Shown here piece by piece: positions 9,469-17,723 of a stretch of 64,000 nt of DNA. The notes beneath the pieces are model-generated. The model was not told the origin of the DNA. It did not search any database and saw only the letters and a list, made by a program, of their open reading frames with translations. The stretch is from an uncultured Clostridia bacterium (GTDB lineage: Bacteria; Bacillota; Clostridia; TANB77; CAG-508), in the NCBI GenBank assembly GCA_948530865.1, contig CAOTKV010000008.1, positions 10,727-74,726 of the forward strand, written 5' to 3'. The translations under genes were made by a program, and so were the position numbers. Numbering within the stretch: position 1 is the stretch's first letter; every line of letters begins with the position of its first letter.

Positions 9469-10986
9469 TTACACAGTTTTCTTTTTCAAGAAACGTGATT
9501 TCATTTTATCTATAAATTTATAAATATATTCATCTTTTAAAACTATAAGCATCACAATATAAGTTATTGCTCCAACTCCTACTTGAAAAATAATTGACAC
9601 TATATTAAATAAATATTCTTTATTTAGTTGCATATTTGTTGCTAAATTAAATATAGTTTGAGTTATTGGATTTGTATTTAATATACATCTTACACCAAAA
9701 CATAATGCAAACATAACAACAGCAGAAATTACATATTTTGAACATAAGTTAAGTAGTTCTTTTAATGTTATTTCTTTTTTTACATGATTATATTGAAGTG
9801 CATCTACTACAATTTGCGATAAAACAGTTGCAATCGCAGCTCCAATTGATTGATATAAAGTTATTAATATATAATTTAAAATAAAATTAACTATAACACC
9901 AATTGTTACTGAAAATGTATATTCTTTTTGTTTTTTCAAAGGAAGCAAATACTGTGTTCCTAAAACATTTGCAAGTCCCATTAATAATACCATTGGACTT
10001 AATATATATATTATAGAAGTTACTTTATCATACCCTGCACCAAAAAATACTGGCACAAAGTTCTTTGAAATACTTACAATTCCAAACATAATTGGAAATG
10101 ATAGAAAAAATGTAAAATTAAACGACATTTTCATATATGATTTTATTTGCTTTTTATCATTATTTGCAAAAGCATTTGCCATTCTAGGTATCATAACTAC
10201 ACCTAAAGAATTTACGACTGTAAGTAATAATCTAATTACTTTATGACCTTGTTCATAATATCCTGTTTCTGATTTATCAGTTATTAACCAACCGATCATT
10301 GTTGTATCTAATATTTTGTATATTTGGTTTGCAATTTGTGGTATGAATAATAAAACAATATGTGGTAAATGTCGCTTTACATTTATATTTTCAACTTTTA
10401 TTCCTTTAAAATACTTGGGCAAATATAACCATAATGATAAATTCCCAATCAAATCTGCCAAAGAATATATTAATGTAAATTTAGCTAAATCTTCTCTTGT
10501 TTTAACAAAAAGAAAAACTAAACTTACACTACAAATTCTTACTAAAACATTTCTTGTAACAGTTTTTTTAAATTCCTCTAACCCTTGAAAAAACCAACTA
10601 ATATCAAATGCAGCAGCAACAAGTTCTAGCATAAGTATCTGATAATAAATTTGATATTCTGCACCTTTTACAAAAAGAAAGAAATAAAATACAGTTGCAA
10701 TAAGTATTGTTATAAATCTAAAAATAACAATTTCTATAAAAATCTTTTTTCTTTTTTCTGGGTATTCCTGTGCATATGCAATTTCTCTTTGTCCATATAA
10801 AGCAACTCCCAGTGATCCAAATAATATGAAATATGTAACTATTGCATATGTATAGCTATAAATTCCATTTCCTTCTGCTCCTAATACTCTTGATAAATAT
10901 GGAGTTGTGATTAATGGTAATATAAGCGTTAAAACTTGATATACCATGTTATATATATAATTTTTTGCAATACTCTTCTTTGCCAT
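9469..10986 (-). CDS. polysaccharide (oligosaccharide) flippase, MATE/Wzx-like
   Basis: 505 aa from the ATG at 10986 (MAKKSIAKNYIYN), five bases after the stop of the preceding gene; AGGAGG lies somewhat far upstream (15 bases). A GTG nine codons earlier would overlap its own ribosome site and is less likely. The start SIAKNYIYNMVYQVLTLILPLITTPYLSRVLG is typical of Wzx/RfbX-type flippases. About 12-14 hydrophobic helices follow. The family moves lipid-linked sugars across the membrane for surface polysaccharide or teichoic acid. No glycan cluster lies beside it, so the substrate is unclear. Confidence 0.9.
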   Translation of the reverse strand: MAKKSIAKNYIYNMVYQVLTLILPLITTPYLSRVLGAEGNGIYSYTYAIVTYFILFGSLGVALYGQREIAYAQEYPEKRKKIFIEIVIFRFITILIATVFYFFLFVKGAEYQIYYQILMLELVAAAFDISWFFQGLEEFKKTVTRNVLVRICSVSLVFLFVKTREDLAKFTLIYSLADLIGNLSLWLYLPKYFKGIKVENINVKRHLPHIVLLFIPQIANQIYKILDTTMIGWLITDKSETGYYEQGHKVIRLLLTVVNSLGVVMIPRMANAFANNDKKQIKSYMKMSFNFTFFLSFPIMFGIVSISKNFVPVFFGAGYDKVTSIIYILSPMVLLMGLANVLGTQYLLPLKKQKEYTFSVTIGVIVNFILNYILITLYQSIGAAIATVLSQIVVDALQYNHVKKEITLKELLNLCSKYVISAVVMFALCFGVRCILNTNPITQTIFNLATNMQLNKEYLFNIVSIIFQVGVGAITYIVMLIVLKDEYIYKFIDKMKSRFLKKKTV

Positions 10987-10991
10987 ATATT

Positions 10992-11495
10992 TTATATAAG
11001 TCCTCCTAACCACTTATTTAATGATTTTCTATTTTTGAATATTATTACTTTATTTTTATCTATTCCTTCCAAATTCTCTACAATAACATTTCTTTTCTTT
11101 TTATTGTATTTTAGAACATATAGAAAAAATTCTCTATCCATTTTTTCTTTACATCCTGGTATATCTGGTTTTTCTATTCCTTTATTTTTTATATATCTTG
11201 TTATAATTCCTTTTAATTGATCAAATGTTGAAAAATCTAGCCAAATTACAAGATCTGATTTTTCAAGTCTTTGTTTTAATGTTGATTTATATGTACCATC
11301 AATAATCCACTCATCTTTTGAAACTATCTCTAATATCATTTTATCTCTTTCTGCTTTATCACGTATTTTCCAATTTTCCAAATGATGCAATCCGTCTATA
11401 TGAGTAGCTTTAATATTAAACAATTCTGATAACTTATTAGCAAGTGTTGTTTTACCTGTTCCAGGAGCACCAATTATTGATATTTTTTTATACAT
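10992..11495 (-). CDS. P-loop NTPase, adenylate-kinase-like (FlaR/topology-modulation type)
   Basis: 167 aa. Walker A GAPGTGKTT (residues 9-17) is followed by the HIDGLHHLENW, DEWIIDGTYK and VIWLDFSTFDQL blocks typical of small kinase-like NTPases annotated as FlaR or DNA topology modulation proteins. The real substrate of this family is poorly known. AAGGA stands just before the ATG at 11495. The flippase gene begins five bases downstream, suggesting one operon running into nadD-nadE. Confidence 0.82.
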   Translation of the reverse strand: MYKKISIIGAPGTGKTTLANKLSELFNIKATHIDGLHHLENWKIRDKAERDKMILEIVSKDEWIIDGTYKSTLKQRLEKSDLVIWLDFSTFDQLKGIITRYIKNKGIEKPDIPGCKEKMDREFFLYVLKYNKKKRNVIVENLEGIDKNKVIIFKNRKSLNKWLGGLI

Positions 11496-11622
11496 AATCT
11501 TTTCCTTACCTTAATATTCTTTTATATATTATCACTAACAACTTTTTTTTACAAGTTAAATTTAGGTTGCTTATGGAATTTAGGGTCGCTCGAAAAATTT
11601 CACTTACAACATCTATAATATG

Positions 11623-11647
11623 AAAAAGGGCTGGTATTAACCAGCCC
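11623..11647 (-). terminator. terminator of cassette gene 1
   Basis: Minus strand: GGGCTGG, six-base loop, CCAGCCC, then TTTTTC. GC-rich and perfect. Confidence 0.9.
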
Positions 11648-11672
11648 ATGTGCTTGCGTATCCTTCGATTTC

Positions 11673-12029
11673 TCATTTTAAGTTCAAGAAAAAACTTGTG
11701 TAATCTTTTCTTACAAAGGTGAGTGCATAGTGAGCGCAACTCCGGGTACAGCTTATATCGTTCTGAACGCATACATAGCCCTTTTCTAAAAGATAGTTCA
11801 TTGTAAGTTCTTTCCAGTCATTCCCTTCATAATCGCTGAGAATAAGCGTTATTATCTTTTTCTTGGTCTTTTCTTCCAGCTCTTTCATGAATTTATCTTC
11901 TCTTAATTTTTTCCGGTCTTCTCTCTGCCTCTCTTCTTCTTCGTGTTCTTGCTGTAATCTTTTCTCTCTTTCTTCTTTTTCTCTTTTTTCTCTTGCCATT
12001 TTCTCTTCCTTCGATTCAAAAAAACTCAT
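11673..12029 (-). CDS. 118-aa charged coiled-coil protein, cassette cargo, unknown function
   Basis: The start is the ATG at 12029 (MSFFESKEEKMAREK), with AAGGAGAG seven bases before it; the frame stays open further upstream but without a ribosome site. Residues 5-60 are nearly all Lys, Glu, Arg and Gln (long helix or coiled coil). The compact C-terminal part contains DYEGNDWKELTMNYLLEKGY and three cysteines. I know no family. Base composition is clearly GC-richer than the neighbours. Two arginines (in EDRKK and CTRSC) are encoded by CGG, a codon the AT-rich neighbours avoid; a +1 shift at the first would stop at once. This points to acquisition from another genome. Confidence 0.72.
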   Translation of the reverse strand: MSFFESKEEKMAREKREKEEREKRLQQEHEEEERQREDRKKLREDKFMKELEEKTKKKIITLILSDYEGNDWKELTMNYLLEKGYVCVQNDISCTRSCAHYALTFVRKDYTSFFLNLK

Positions 12030-12099
12030 ATGGTCTCTCCTTTTCTGGTTTGCTATTTTTTTGTTACTAAAGACACGCTTATAAAAACACGCTACATAT

Positions 12100-12128
12100 A
12101 TTATAGCATACTTTACATAACATTTCAA
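12100..12128 (-). promoter_or_regulatory. promoter of cassette gene 1
   Basis: Minus strand: TTGAAA, exactly 17 bases, TATAAT, inside the cassette and about 70 bases before the ATG. Confidence 0.85.
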
Positions 12129-12167
12129 TTATTGAACCTATATCAAAATGAAATTTTTCACATGTCC

Positions 12168-12902
12168 CTAAATTTCAAATTTATAATAATAATTTTTCAT
12201 ATCTTTTAAAATACTTCCTACATGAACAATCTCATTATTTTCATTTGTAATAATAATATTTGGATATGTCATTATCATTTGTTCGTTAGAAAATGCATTT
12301 CCTAATAAATCATCAAGTTCTCTTTTTTCAATTCCATTAATATTTATATTATATTCATTTGCAACTCTAACTAAAAAGTTATCTAGTGCATAACAAGTTA
12401 AAACTCCATCAAACATCATAAATAAAGTTATTGTAGTAATAGTCAATTTTAATAAATACTGTGATATTCTCTTTACGACAAAATCTATACATTTGTCTAA
12501 AAAAGGATTTACATATTTTATCAATATTATAGACAAGGCTCCCCACATCACTGCATAATAAAGACAAGTTCTTCCATGAATATTAACAAAATCATTTGAA
12601 TAATCCCACCACTTTACATGTAATAAAGCTTCTCCAATATAACTTGAAAAATATTCTACTAAACTTCCTAAAATCATTCCATACAAAAAAAGTTTTATAT
12701 TACTGTGCTTATATTTTTTTAAACAAAAAATTAGTATAATTGCAGCAATTCCATATACTATACAAAATGGTCCATAAAGAAAGCTTTTTCTACTTTCAAG
12801 CATTCCTTTTGTAAATGCACCATAGATAGTTTCCATGAAAAAACCAATTATACTATAAATTATAAAATAAATTAAAATTTTCCAAATGACATTCTTTTTC
12901 AT
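12168..12902 (-). CDS. putative ABC transporter permease-like membrane protein (CmpB family)
   Basis: 244 aa with five or six hydrophobic segments. The blocks SIIGFFMETIYGA, FLYGPFCIVYG, LGSLVEYFSSY and NIHGRTCLYYAVMWGAL match the CmpB-type family (PF06541), common in Clostridia and of unproven transport function. The last residues KFEI and the TAG stop are formed by the right repeat of cassette 1. The cassette therefore inserted at, or slightly inside, the original 3' end, and the native C-terminus may be a little altered. Confidence 0.8.
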   Translation of the reverse strand: MKKNVIWKILIYFIIYSIIGFFMETIYGAFTKGMLESRKSFLYGPFCIVYGIAAIILIFCLKKYKHSNIKLFLYGMILGSLVEYFSSYIGEALLHVKWWDYSNDFVNIHGRTCLYYAVMWGALSIILIKYVNPFLDKCIDFVVKRISQYLLKLTITTITLFMMFDGVLTCYALDNFLVRVANEYNININGIEKRELDDLLGNAFSNEQMIMTYPNIIITNENNEIVHVGSILKDMKNYYYKFEI

Positions 12903-12944
12903 GAAAAATATTATTTACAAATTATTGTTAAATTATACAAAAAA

Positions 12945-13017
12945 GTGAAATTTAAGAAGTGTCCTTAAATTTCACCTATAAACAATTTTGAAATTTTTCA
13001 CCTGTCCCTAAATTTCA
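12945..13017. repeat. two cassette-type hairpin repeats without cargo
   Basis: 12989-13017 repeats the right end of the cassettes (TGAAATTTTTC, core ACCTGT, CCCTAAATTTCA) in the same orientation as those at 12149 and 47350. Thirteen bases away, 12945-12975 is a perfect 12-bp palindromic hairpin (GTGAAATTTAAG, seven-base loop, CTTAAATTTCAC) with related sequence. The pair looks like an empty or collapsed cassette just after the stop of the gene at 13038. Confidence 0.7.
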
Positions 13018-13037
13018 TTTGAAACTTTTAAAACAGC

Positions 13038-13604
13038 TTAAATTTCAAATATATCTTCTATATATACTTGTTTTCCTTCACTTTTCCAAAATTTATCACT
13101 TATTAATAATAGTAAATCTTCTGTATCTTTAGTAATATTAAGCTCTGAAAACTTAACTTTATTATCAATTTTAAATTTATAAATTGGATTCGCATTTTGC
13201 TCTAATCTTGAAATAAAATCATTATTTATCTTATTATAATAAAATTCTGGAATGTGTTTTAATATTTCTATTGTTTGACTGCAAGCAATTTTATATTCTA
13301 CTGATTTACTATTAGTTATAATATTTTCCATAAGTTTTTGCATATTTTCTTTTGCATTAAAGTTTAATGCTTGAGTAAATAAATTATCCTCTGTTTCTTC
13401 TATATTAAATTCTTTATAGAATACTTCCATTTCCGTTCTTTTATTATTTATTATAGTTTCTAATAATTTTGGCTCACTACTTTTTTCCTTCATAGAAATT
13501 AATATTAGTATTTTTTCCCAATAGCTTAAATCATTTTCGATAATTTGTTTTAACAATTTAATTTTATTTTCATCATCTAAATTTAAAATTTTATCAAAAT
13601 CCAT
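13038..13604 (-). CDS. 188-aa protein of unknown function in helicase-sigma operon
   Basis: I do not recognise it. It begins MDFDKILNLDDENKIKLLKQ, is mostly alpha-helical and acidic, and has no signal peptide, membrane span or metal motif. It is the third gene after an SF2 helicase and a divergent sigma-70 factor on the same strand, 23 bases after the sigma gene, so it is probably co-transcribed. A role with the sigma factor (anti-sigma or co-activator) can be proposed from position only. Codon use is AT-rich like the neighbours. Confidence 0.7.
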   Translation of the reverse strand: MDFDKILNLDDENKIKLLKQIIENDLSYWEKILILISMKEKSSEPKLLETIINNKRTEMEVFYKEFNIEETEDNLFTQALNFNAKENMQKLMENIITNSKSVEYKIACSQTIEILKHIPEFYYNKINNDFISRLEQNANPIYKFKIDNKVKFSELNITKDTEDLLLLISDKFWKSEGKQVYIEDIFEI

Positions 13605-13627
13605 TCTTACCTCTAATATACTTATTT

Positions 13628-14875
13628 TTATATTTCTTTTTCATTATACATATCTAAATACATTCTTAACTTTTGTCCTCTTAATGGACTTCTTAATTTT
13701 CTAAGGGCCTTAGCTTCAATTTGACGAATACGTTCTCTACCAACGTCAAATTTTTCGCTTATTTCTTCTAAAGTTTTAGGTTTTGTGCAATATAAACCGA
13801 ATCTCAAACCAATTACTTCATTTTCACGTGAAGTTAATGTATTTAATACTTCAAAAATAGTTTTTCTACATTCATCTACCATTGCTTGTGTTTCTGTATC
13901 TCCATCAAGTCCTAAATGAACTAAATCAGTACCTCCACATTCTGCTTCTATTTCATCTTTATCTGCTAAAGTAGAAAAATTTTTACCTTGTGGAGTTATA
14001 ATTTCTGGACTTAAAAAGTTTTGAAGAATTTCATAATCTTCTATATCTTTAGGATTGATACCTAAAATTTCTACAATTTCTTCTTGTGAAGGTTCTCTAT
14101 TAAGCTGTATAAGAAACTGTTCAACAACACTATCTTTTTTATACATATAATTTAATAAATCAGTCATTTTTTGTGCAGTAATATATCTTGATCTTTCTTT
14201 TTTTACTTTTCTATTTTTAGCTTGATAATATGGTTTAATATTTTTATCACTTTTACGTCTTTCTTGAAATCTTAATATATTTTCTCTAATTATTGAATGT
14301 TGTATTGGTTTATATGCATAAGTAGAAAATTTAAAATTTAATGTAGGATCAAAATTATCAACAGCATTTATTAAGCCAATCATTGCCATTTGCTCTTTAT
14401 CTTCAACTGGTATATTAAATCTATTAATATATGGACTGTTTGCAATCCATTTTGCAAATCTCATATTGGATAAAATTAAGTTATCTCTTACTTCGTCTCT
14501 TTGACTTATTAAAGATGTATCACCAGCATCAATTTTTTGATTTAATTCTCTTAATTTCCAAAATAATTCTTGTTGTACATCATCATCTAATATTGGTGGT
14601 GTGTATGATTGTGTCATTTTAGAAATATGAGTAAAATTTTCTCTTTCTCCACTAATTGTTCCATTTATTCCTCTTATATTTACCCCTTGTTCTAATAATG
14701 TTTCATAAATATAATCGTATTCATTATCATTTTTTCCTATTTGTAAGATTTTAAAATGTGCTATATTATTTTTATTAATACAATCTTTTAATTTTTCTAA
14801 TATTTCTTCTTTTCTTTCTTCTGTTATTTGATATTCTTCTTCTGCATAATTATATTCATAATCTTTTACTCTCAT
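13628..14875 (-). CDS. divergent sigma-70 family factor
   Basis: 415 aa. Residues 1-125 are unlike RpoD. Region 2 follows (NLILSNMRFAKWIAN, then MIGLINAVDNFDPTLNFKFSTYAYKPIQHSIIREN), then a basic linker, region 3-like sequence and region 4 (LTSRENEVIGLRFGL, then VGRERIRQIEAKALRKLR). Region 4.2 is nearly identical to housekeeping sigma, implying a TTGACA-like -35 box. Region 2.4 lacks the usual TWWIRQAI residues and the region 3.0 HMVE helix is replaced, implying a different -10 preference. It starts one base after the helicase stop, so the two are coupled. Confidence 0.88.
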   Translation of the reverse strand: MRVKDYEYNYAEEEYQITEERKEEILEKLKDCINKNNIAHFKILQIGKNDNEYDYIYETLLEQGVNIRGINGTISGERENFTHISKMTQSYTPPILDDDVQQELFWKLRELNQKIDAGDTSLISQRDEVRDNLILSNMRFAKWIANSPYINRFNIPVEDKEQMAMIGLINAVDNFDPTLNFKFSTYAYKPIQHSIIRENILRFQERRKSDKNIKPYYQAKNRKVKKERSRYITAQKMTDLLNYMYKKDSVVEQFLIQLNREPSQEEIVEILGINPKDIEDYEILQNFLSPEIITPQGKNFSTLADKDEIEAECGGTDLVHLGLDGDTETQAMVDECRKTIFEVLNTLTSRENEVIGLRFGLYCTKPKTLEEISEKFDVGRERIRQIEAKALRKLRSPLRGQKLRMYLDMYNEKEI

Positions 14876-14876
14876 T

Positions 14877-17597
14877 TTATTTTTCTTCTTCTCTTTCTTT
14901 TCTTTTTATATTTTGTATATATTGATTACAAGTCTTTTTTAAATTTGCACTTTTATTTATTCTTCTATTTAAAATAGAATCGTTAATCTTTCCAATGTAT
15001 GGAATACATATTTTTTCATATTTATCTGCTATTTCTTTTTCATTCTCATCACTACTATTTGTTAATGGCTTTCTTCCATTTTGTTCGAAAAACATCATTC
15101 TTTCAATAATAATTTGTTTTACATCAATTTCATTTTCATTGTCTACACAAATACTCTTTACTGTTTTAGTAGAACTATGAAGCAAACTATTAAAATCTAC
15201 ACCTATCTGTAAAAAGTTTCTCTGTACTTTTCCTTCTTCGATGTATTTTCCAAAATCTTCAGCCAATTCTCTCTCTTCATCTTTTCCATCAATTCTTGGA
15301 AATTTTCCATTATTATTTTCTATAAAATCAGCTACTTCAGAAATCTTTGCATACATATTTTTGTCTTTTTGTAATTTTTCTTTCCAAGCACTTAATGTAT
15401 CTTTATCTTGAATTACTGAAATTCTTCTACAAAACTCTGATATAGACATATTTTCTTCATTATGTATTAATGTTTTATAGTAATTTTTCTTAACATTAAA
15501 ATAATATCTTCTAATATATGCCCTATCTGATAAATTAAGTTTTCCTATTTGCTCTAATAAATTATCATCAACCATATCTTCTTCTATGGCTTCCTTATTG
15601 CTTTCTAGCTTACTTATAATACTACCAATTCTTTCTTGTCTTTCTTCTTCTCGCCTTATTCTTATTTCTTCTTCAAGTGTCTCAGAATATTTTATAAGTT
15701 TATATACATCTTCATTTTTTGATGTGTTATAATTTAATGAAAACTCGTTTAGTGCTTCAAGTATATAAGTTGGTAATATTTCTCCTTTTTTTGAAAACTC
15801 TTCAGAAAGTGTAATTAATTCATCTAAATCAGAAGAATTTATTTTTACATTTAGCAATAATTTTTCATATGGCTCAAGAGATATTTTATTTTTTTGCATA
15901 GTTGTTTTTATCTTATCTTTAACTTCATCATCTAATGTATGTAAAGATTCTAAATATTTTTGCATCAATATCTTTTCAACTAAATTATCTAAATTTGGTT
16001 TTCTTAAATTTTCTTCAATAAATTTTATATACTCTTCAATTATAATACTAGACTCATTCTTTTCTCTTTCATGTATGCTTTGATAACCAGCTAATAATTT
16101 TTCTCTTTCTTGCCATGTTATCATAAGTGGTTCTGGAAGTAATATATCAAGTTCTAATAATTCTTTTAATTGTGTATTAGTTACATACTTATAGTATTTT
16201 GATATCTTAAAATATGCTTTCTTTACATTTTCATCATTATTAATTCCTAATTTCTTGCCTTTGTTTTTATTATCATTAATGTATTTTTTTAATACATCTA
16301 TTGAATAATTAATTTTTGATTCTACAATCTTTTCTGATGTTATTATTTTGTTAATATCATTTAATTCATTTACTATTTCCTTTGTCTCATCTAATATAAC
16401 AAATCTATCTAATACTTCTTGATATTTATCTTTATTTTTTGGATTATCTTTTATTTTTCTTTTCAATTCTTCTTCAAGTTCTGTATATATCGCATATATT
16501 GCATCATGATTTTTGAAATTATTAACTAAGTCAAAAATCTTAATTTGCTTATTTCTTCCTGAAAAAGATAGTGCTCTACCTATTTGTTGGAAATATATTA
16601 TAGGTGACATAGTTTTTCTTAATAAGATAACCCCATCAATATCATCAACATGAACACCTTCATTTAATATATCTACACATAACAAAACTGATAAGCCTTT
16701 TTTATCATTATTAAATTGGGCAAGTTCTTCTTTATTTTTATCTCTTTTTTGACCTGAGTGAACTTTATATTTTTGAACCTCACCAATATCTGAAAACCAA
16801 TAATCAACCTTTTTATAATACTCATCTAGTTTTCGTATATTATCACAAAAAATTATATATTTACCCTTTTTATCTTTTATGTACTTTTTAAATAAATCTT
16901 TATTATCTTTTTCACCATTATTTATTTTACTTGCTGTCTTTTCTAATCTTTTTAAAAATTCAGCTTTTTCTTTTGAATCTGCCAATCTATTAACTTTTCT
17001 TAAAACTTTTTGATATTCTTCTCTACAAGCAATTTTTGAATTTATATACATAGGTACTGGTAATATTTTATCAAGCATAGCCTCTGATAAACTAAGCACT
17101 GATGCAACTACATCATCAAACAATTCTTTTGTCATATTTCTTGCTCTATCTAAATATCTTATTGGAGTTGCTGTTAATCCAATAATTTTTTTATCATCTT
17201 CACTATTATCTAATAAATACTTCAATTTTTTAATTTGTTTATAAGTTTCTTTAGCACCTGCTCTATGATATTCATCTAAAATTATCCCATCATATTTTTC
17301 ATATATTTCATTCATATTCATTTTTAACAAATTTTTATAAATCATTGTATCAACATTTATATCACTCGATGTTATTCCAATTTTATGACAATCATTCATT
17401 AATTGGTCTAAAATCTCATACGTTGGCGCTAAATACAAATATTTTTTATTTCTATTTTCATATAAATATTTTAATGCTATAAATGACTTTCCTGTTCCTG
17501 TTGCATGGTTAATAGTAGCACATTTCTTATTTGCTAATGTTTTATTCAATTTCTTATAAGCTTTTTCATTATGTTCAAATAAAGAAACAACCTTCAT
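14877..17597 (-). CDS. superfamily II helicase with repeated C-terminal modules
   Basis: 906 aa from the ATG at 17597, which has GGAGG five bases before it; an ATG four codons earlier is less well placed. The ResIII-like helicase core has motif I HATGTGKS, motif II DEYH, motif III GLTATP, motif V LLCVDILNEGVHVDD and motif VI QQIGRALSFSGR. The C-terminal half carries at least three loosely repeated helical units with the pattern F-I/F-E-x-N-x-R/K-K/P (KFIEENLRKP, FIENNNGKFPR, MMFFEQNGRKP), resembling helicase-associated (HA) domains. No nuclease or methylase is nearby, so a restriction role is not supported. It is the first gene of an operon with a divergent sigma factor. Confidence 0.85.
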   Translation of the reverse strand: MKVVSLFEHNEKAYKKLNKTLANKKCATINHATGTGKSFIALKYLYENRNKKYLYLAPTYEILDQLMNDCHKIGITSSDINVDTMIYKNLLKMNMNEIYEKYDGIILDEYHRAGAKETYKQIKKLKYLLDNSEDDKKIIGLTATPIRYLDRARNMTKELFDDVVASVLSLSEAMLDKILPVPMYINSKIACREEYQKVLRKVNRLADSKEKAEFLKRLEKTASKINNGEKDNKDLFKKYIKDKKGKYIIFCDNIRKLDEYYKKVDYWFSDIGEVQKYKVHSGQKRDKNKEELAQFNNDKKGLSVLLCVDILNEGVHVDDIDGVILLRKTMSPIIYFQQIGRALSFSGRNKQIKIFDLVNNFKNHDAIYAIYTELEEELKRKIKDNPKNKDKYQEVLDRFVILDETKEIVNELNDINKIITSEKIVESKINYSIDVLKKYINDNKNKGKKLGINNDENVKKAYFKISKYYKYVTNTQLKELLELDILLPEPLMITWQEREKLLAGYQSIHEREKNESSIIIEEYIKFIEENLRKPNLDNLVEKILMQKYLESLHTLDDEVKDKIKTTMQKNKISLEPYEKLLLNVKINSSDLDELITLSEEFSKKGEILPTYILEALNEFSLNYNTSKNEDVYKLIKYSETLEEEIRIRREEERQERIGSIISKLESNKEAIEEDMVDDNLLEQIGKLNLSDRAYIRRYYFNVKKNYYKTLIHNEENMSISEFCRRISVIQDKDTLSAWKEKLQKDKNMYAKISEVADFIENNNGKFPRIDGKDEERELAEDFGKYIEEGKVQRNFLQIGVDFNSLLHSSTKTVKSICVDNENEIDVKQIIIERMMFFEQNGRKPLTNSSDENEKEIADKYEKICIPYIGKINDSILNRRINKSANLKKTCNQYIQNIKRKEREEEK

Positions 17598-17642
17598 ATT
17601 AACCTCCATTATAATTAGTTTATTTTTGACATAAACATTAAT

Positions 17643-17671
17643 ATTATATCATATTTTTACAGTTATGTAAA
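17643..17671 (-). promoter_or_regulatory. promoter of the helicase-sigma operon
   Basis: Minus strand: TTTACA, 17 bases, TATAAT. The presumed start region then contains a small inverted repeat (GTTTAT ... ATAAAC) that could be an operator. Confidence 0.75.
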
Positions 17672-17687
17672 CTCCTCACAATAAAAT

Positions 17688-17717
17688 AAAAGTGCTTAAC
17701 TTTAATTAAGCACTTTT
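17688..17717 (-). terminator. terminator after the histidine kinase gene
   Basis: Minus strand: a perfect stem AAAAGTGCTTAA / TTAAGCACTTTT with a six-base loop, followed by a T-rich stretch, seven bases after the stop. Confidence 0.9.
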
Positions 17718-17723
17718 ACTTTA

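Larger units (their letters stand above)
11575..12177. mobile_element. single-gene cassette 1 bounded by inverted hairpin repeats
   Basis: The unit contains a promoter, one GC-richer gene and its terminator. Its right end (12149-12177) reads TGAAATTTTTC, core ACATGT, then CCCTAAATTTCA. Its left end (11575-11604), read on the opposite strand, is TGAAATTTTTC, core GAGCGA, then CCCTAAATTCC. The two ends are thus inverted relative to each other, share their arms and differ in the six-base core. Each end can itself fold (GAAATTT with AAATTTC). A second unit with the same build lies at 46525-47378. I see no transposase and no clear target-site duplication. That it is mobile is inference. Confidence 0.65.

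Noticed and set aside
11506..11772. 88-aa open frame overlapping the end of cassette gene 1
   Set aside because: It runs through the terminator and the left repeat, lacks a ribosome site and gives a composition-driven sequence; it is a shadow frame.
12945..13017. Possible CRISPR-like repeat pair
   Set aside because: Only two related hairpins, no regular spacer and no cas gene; they match the cassette ends instead.
14877..17597. Restriction-modification system subunit
   Set aside because: The helicase core resembles ResIII enzymes, but no methylase, specificity or nuclease gene lies nearby; its partner is a sigma factor.
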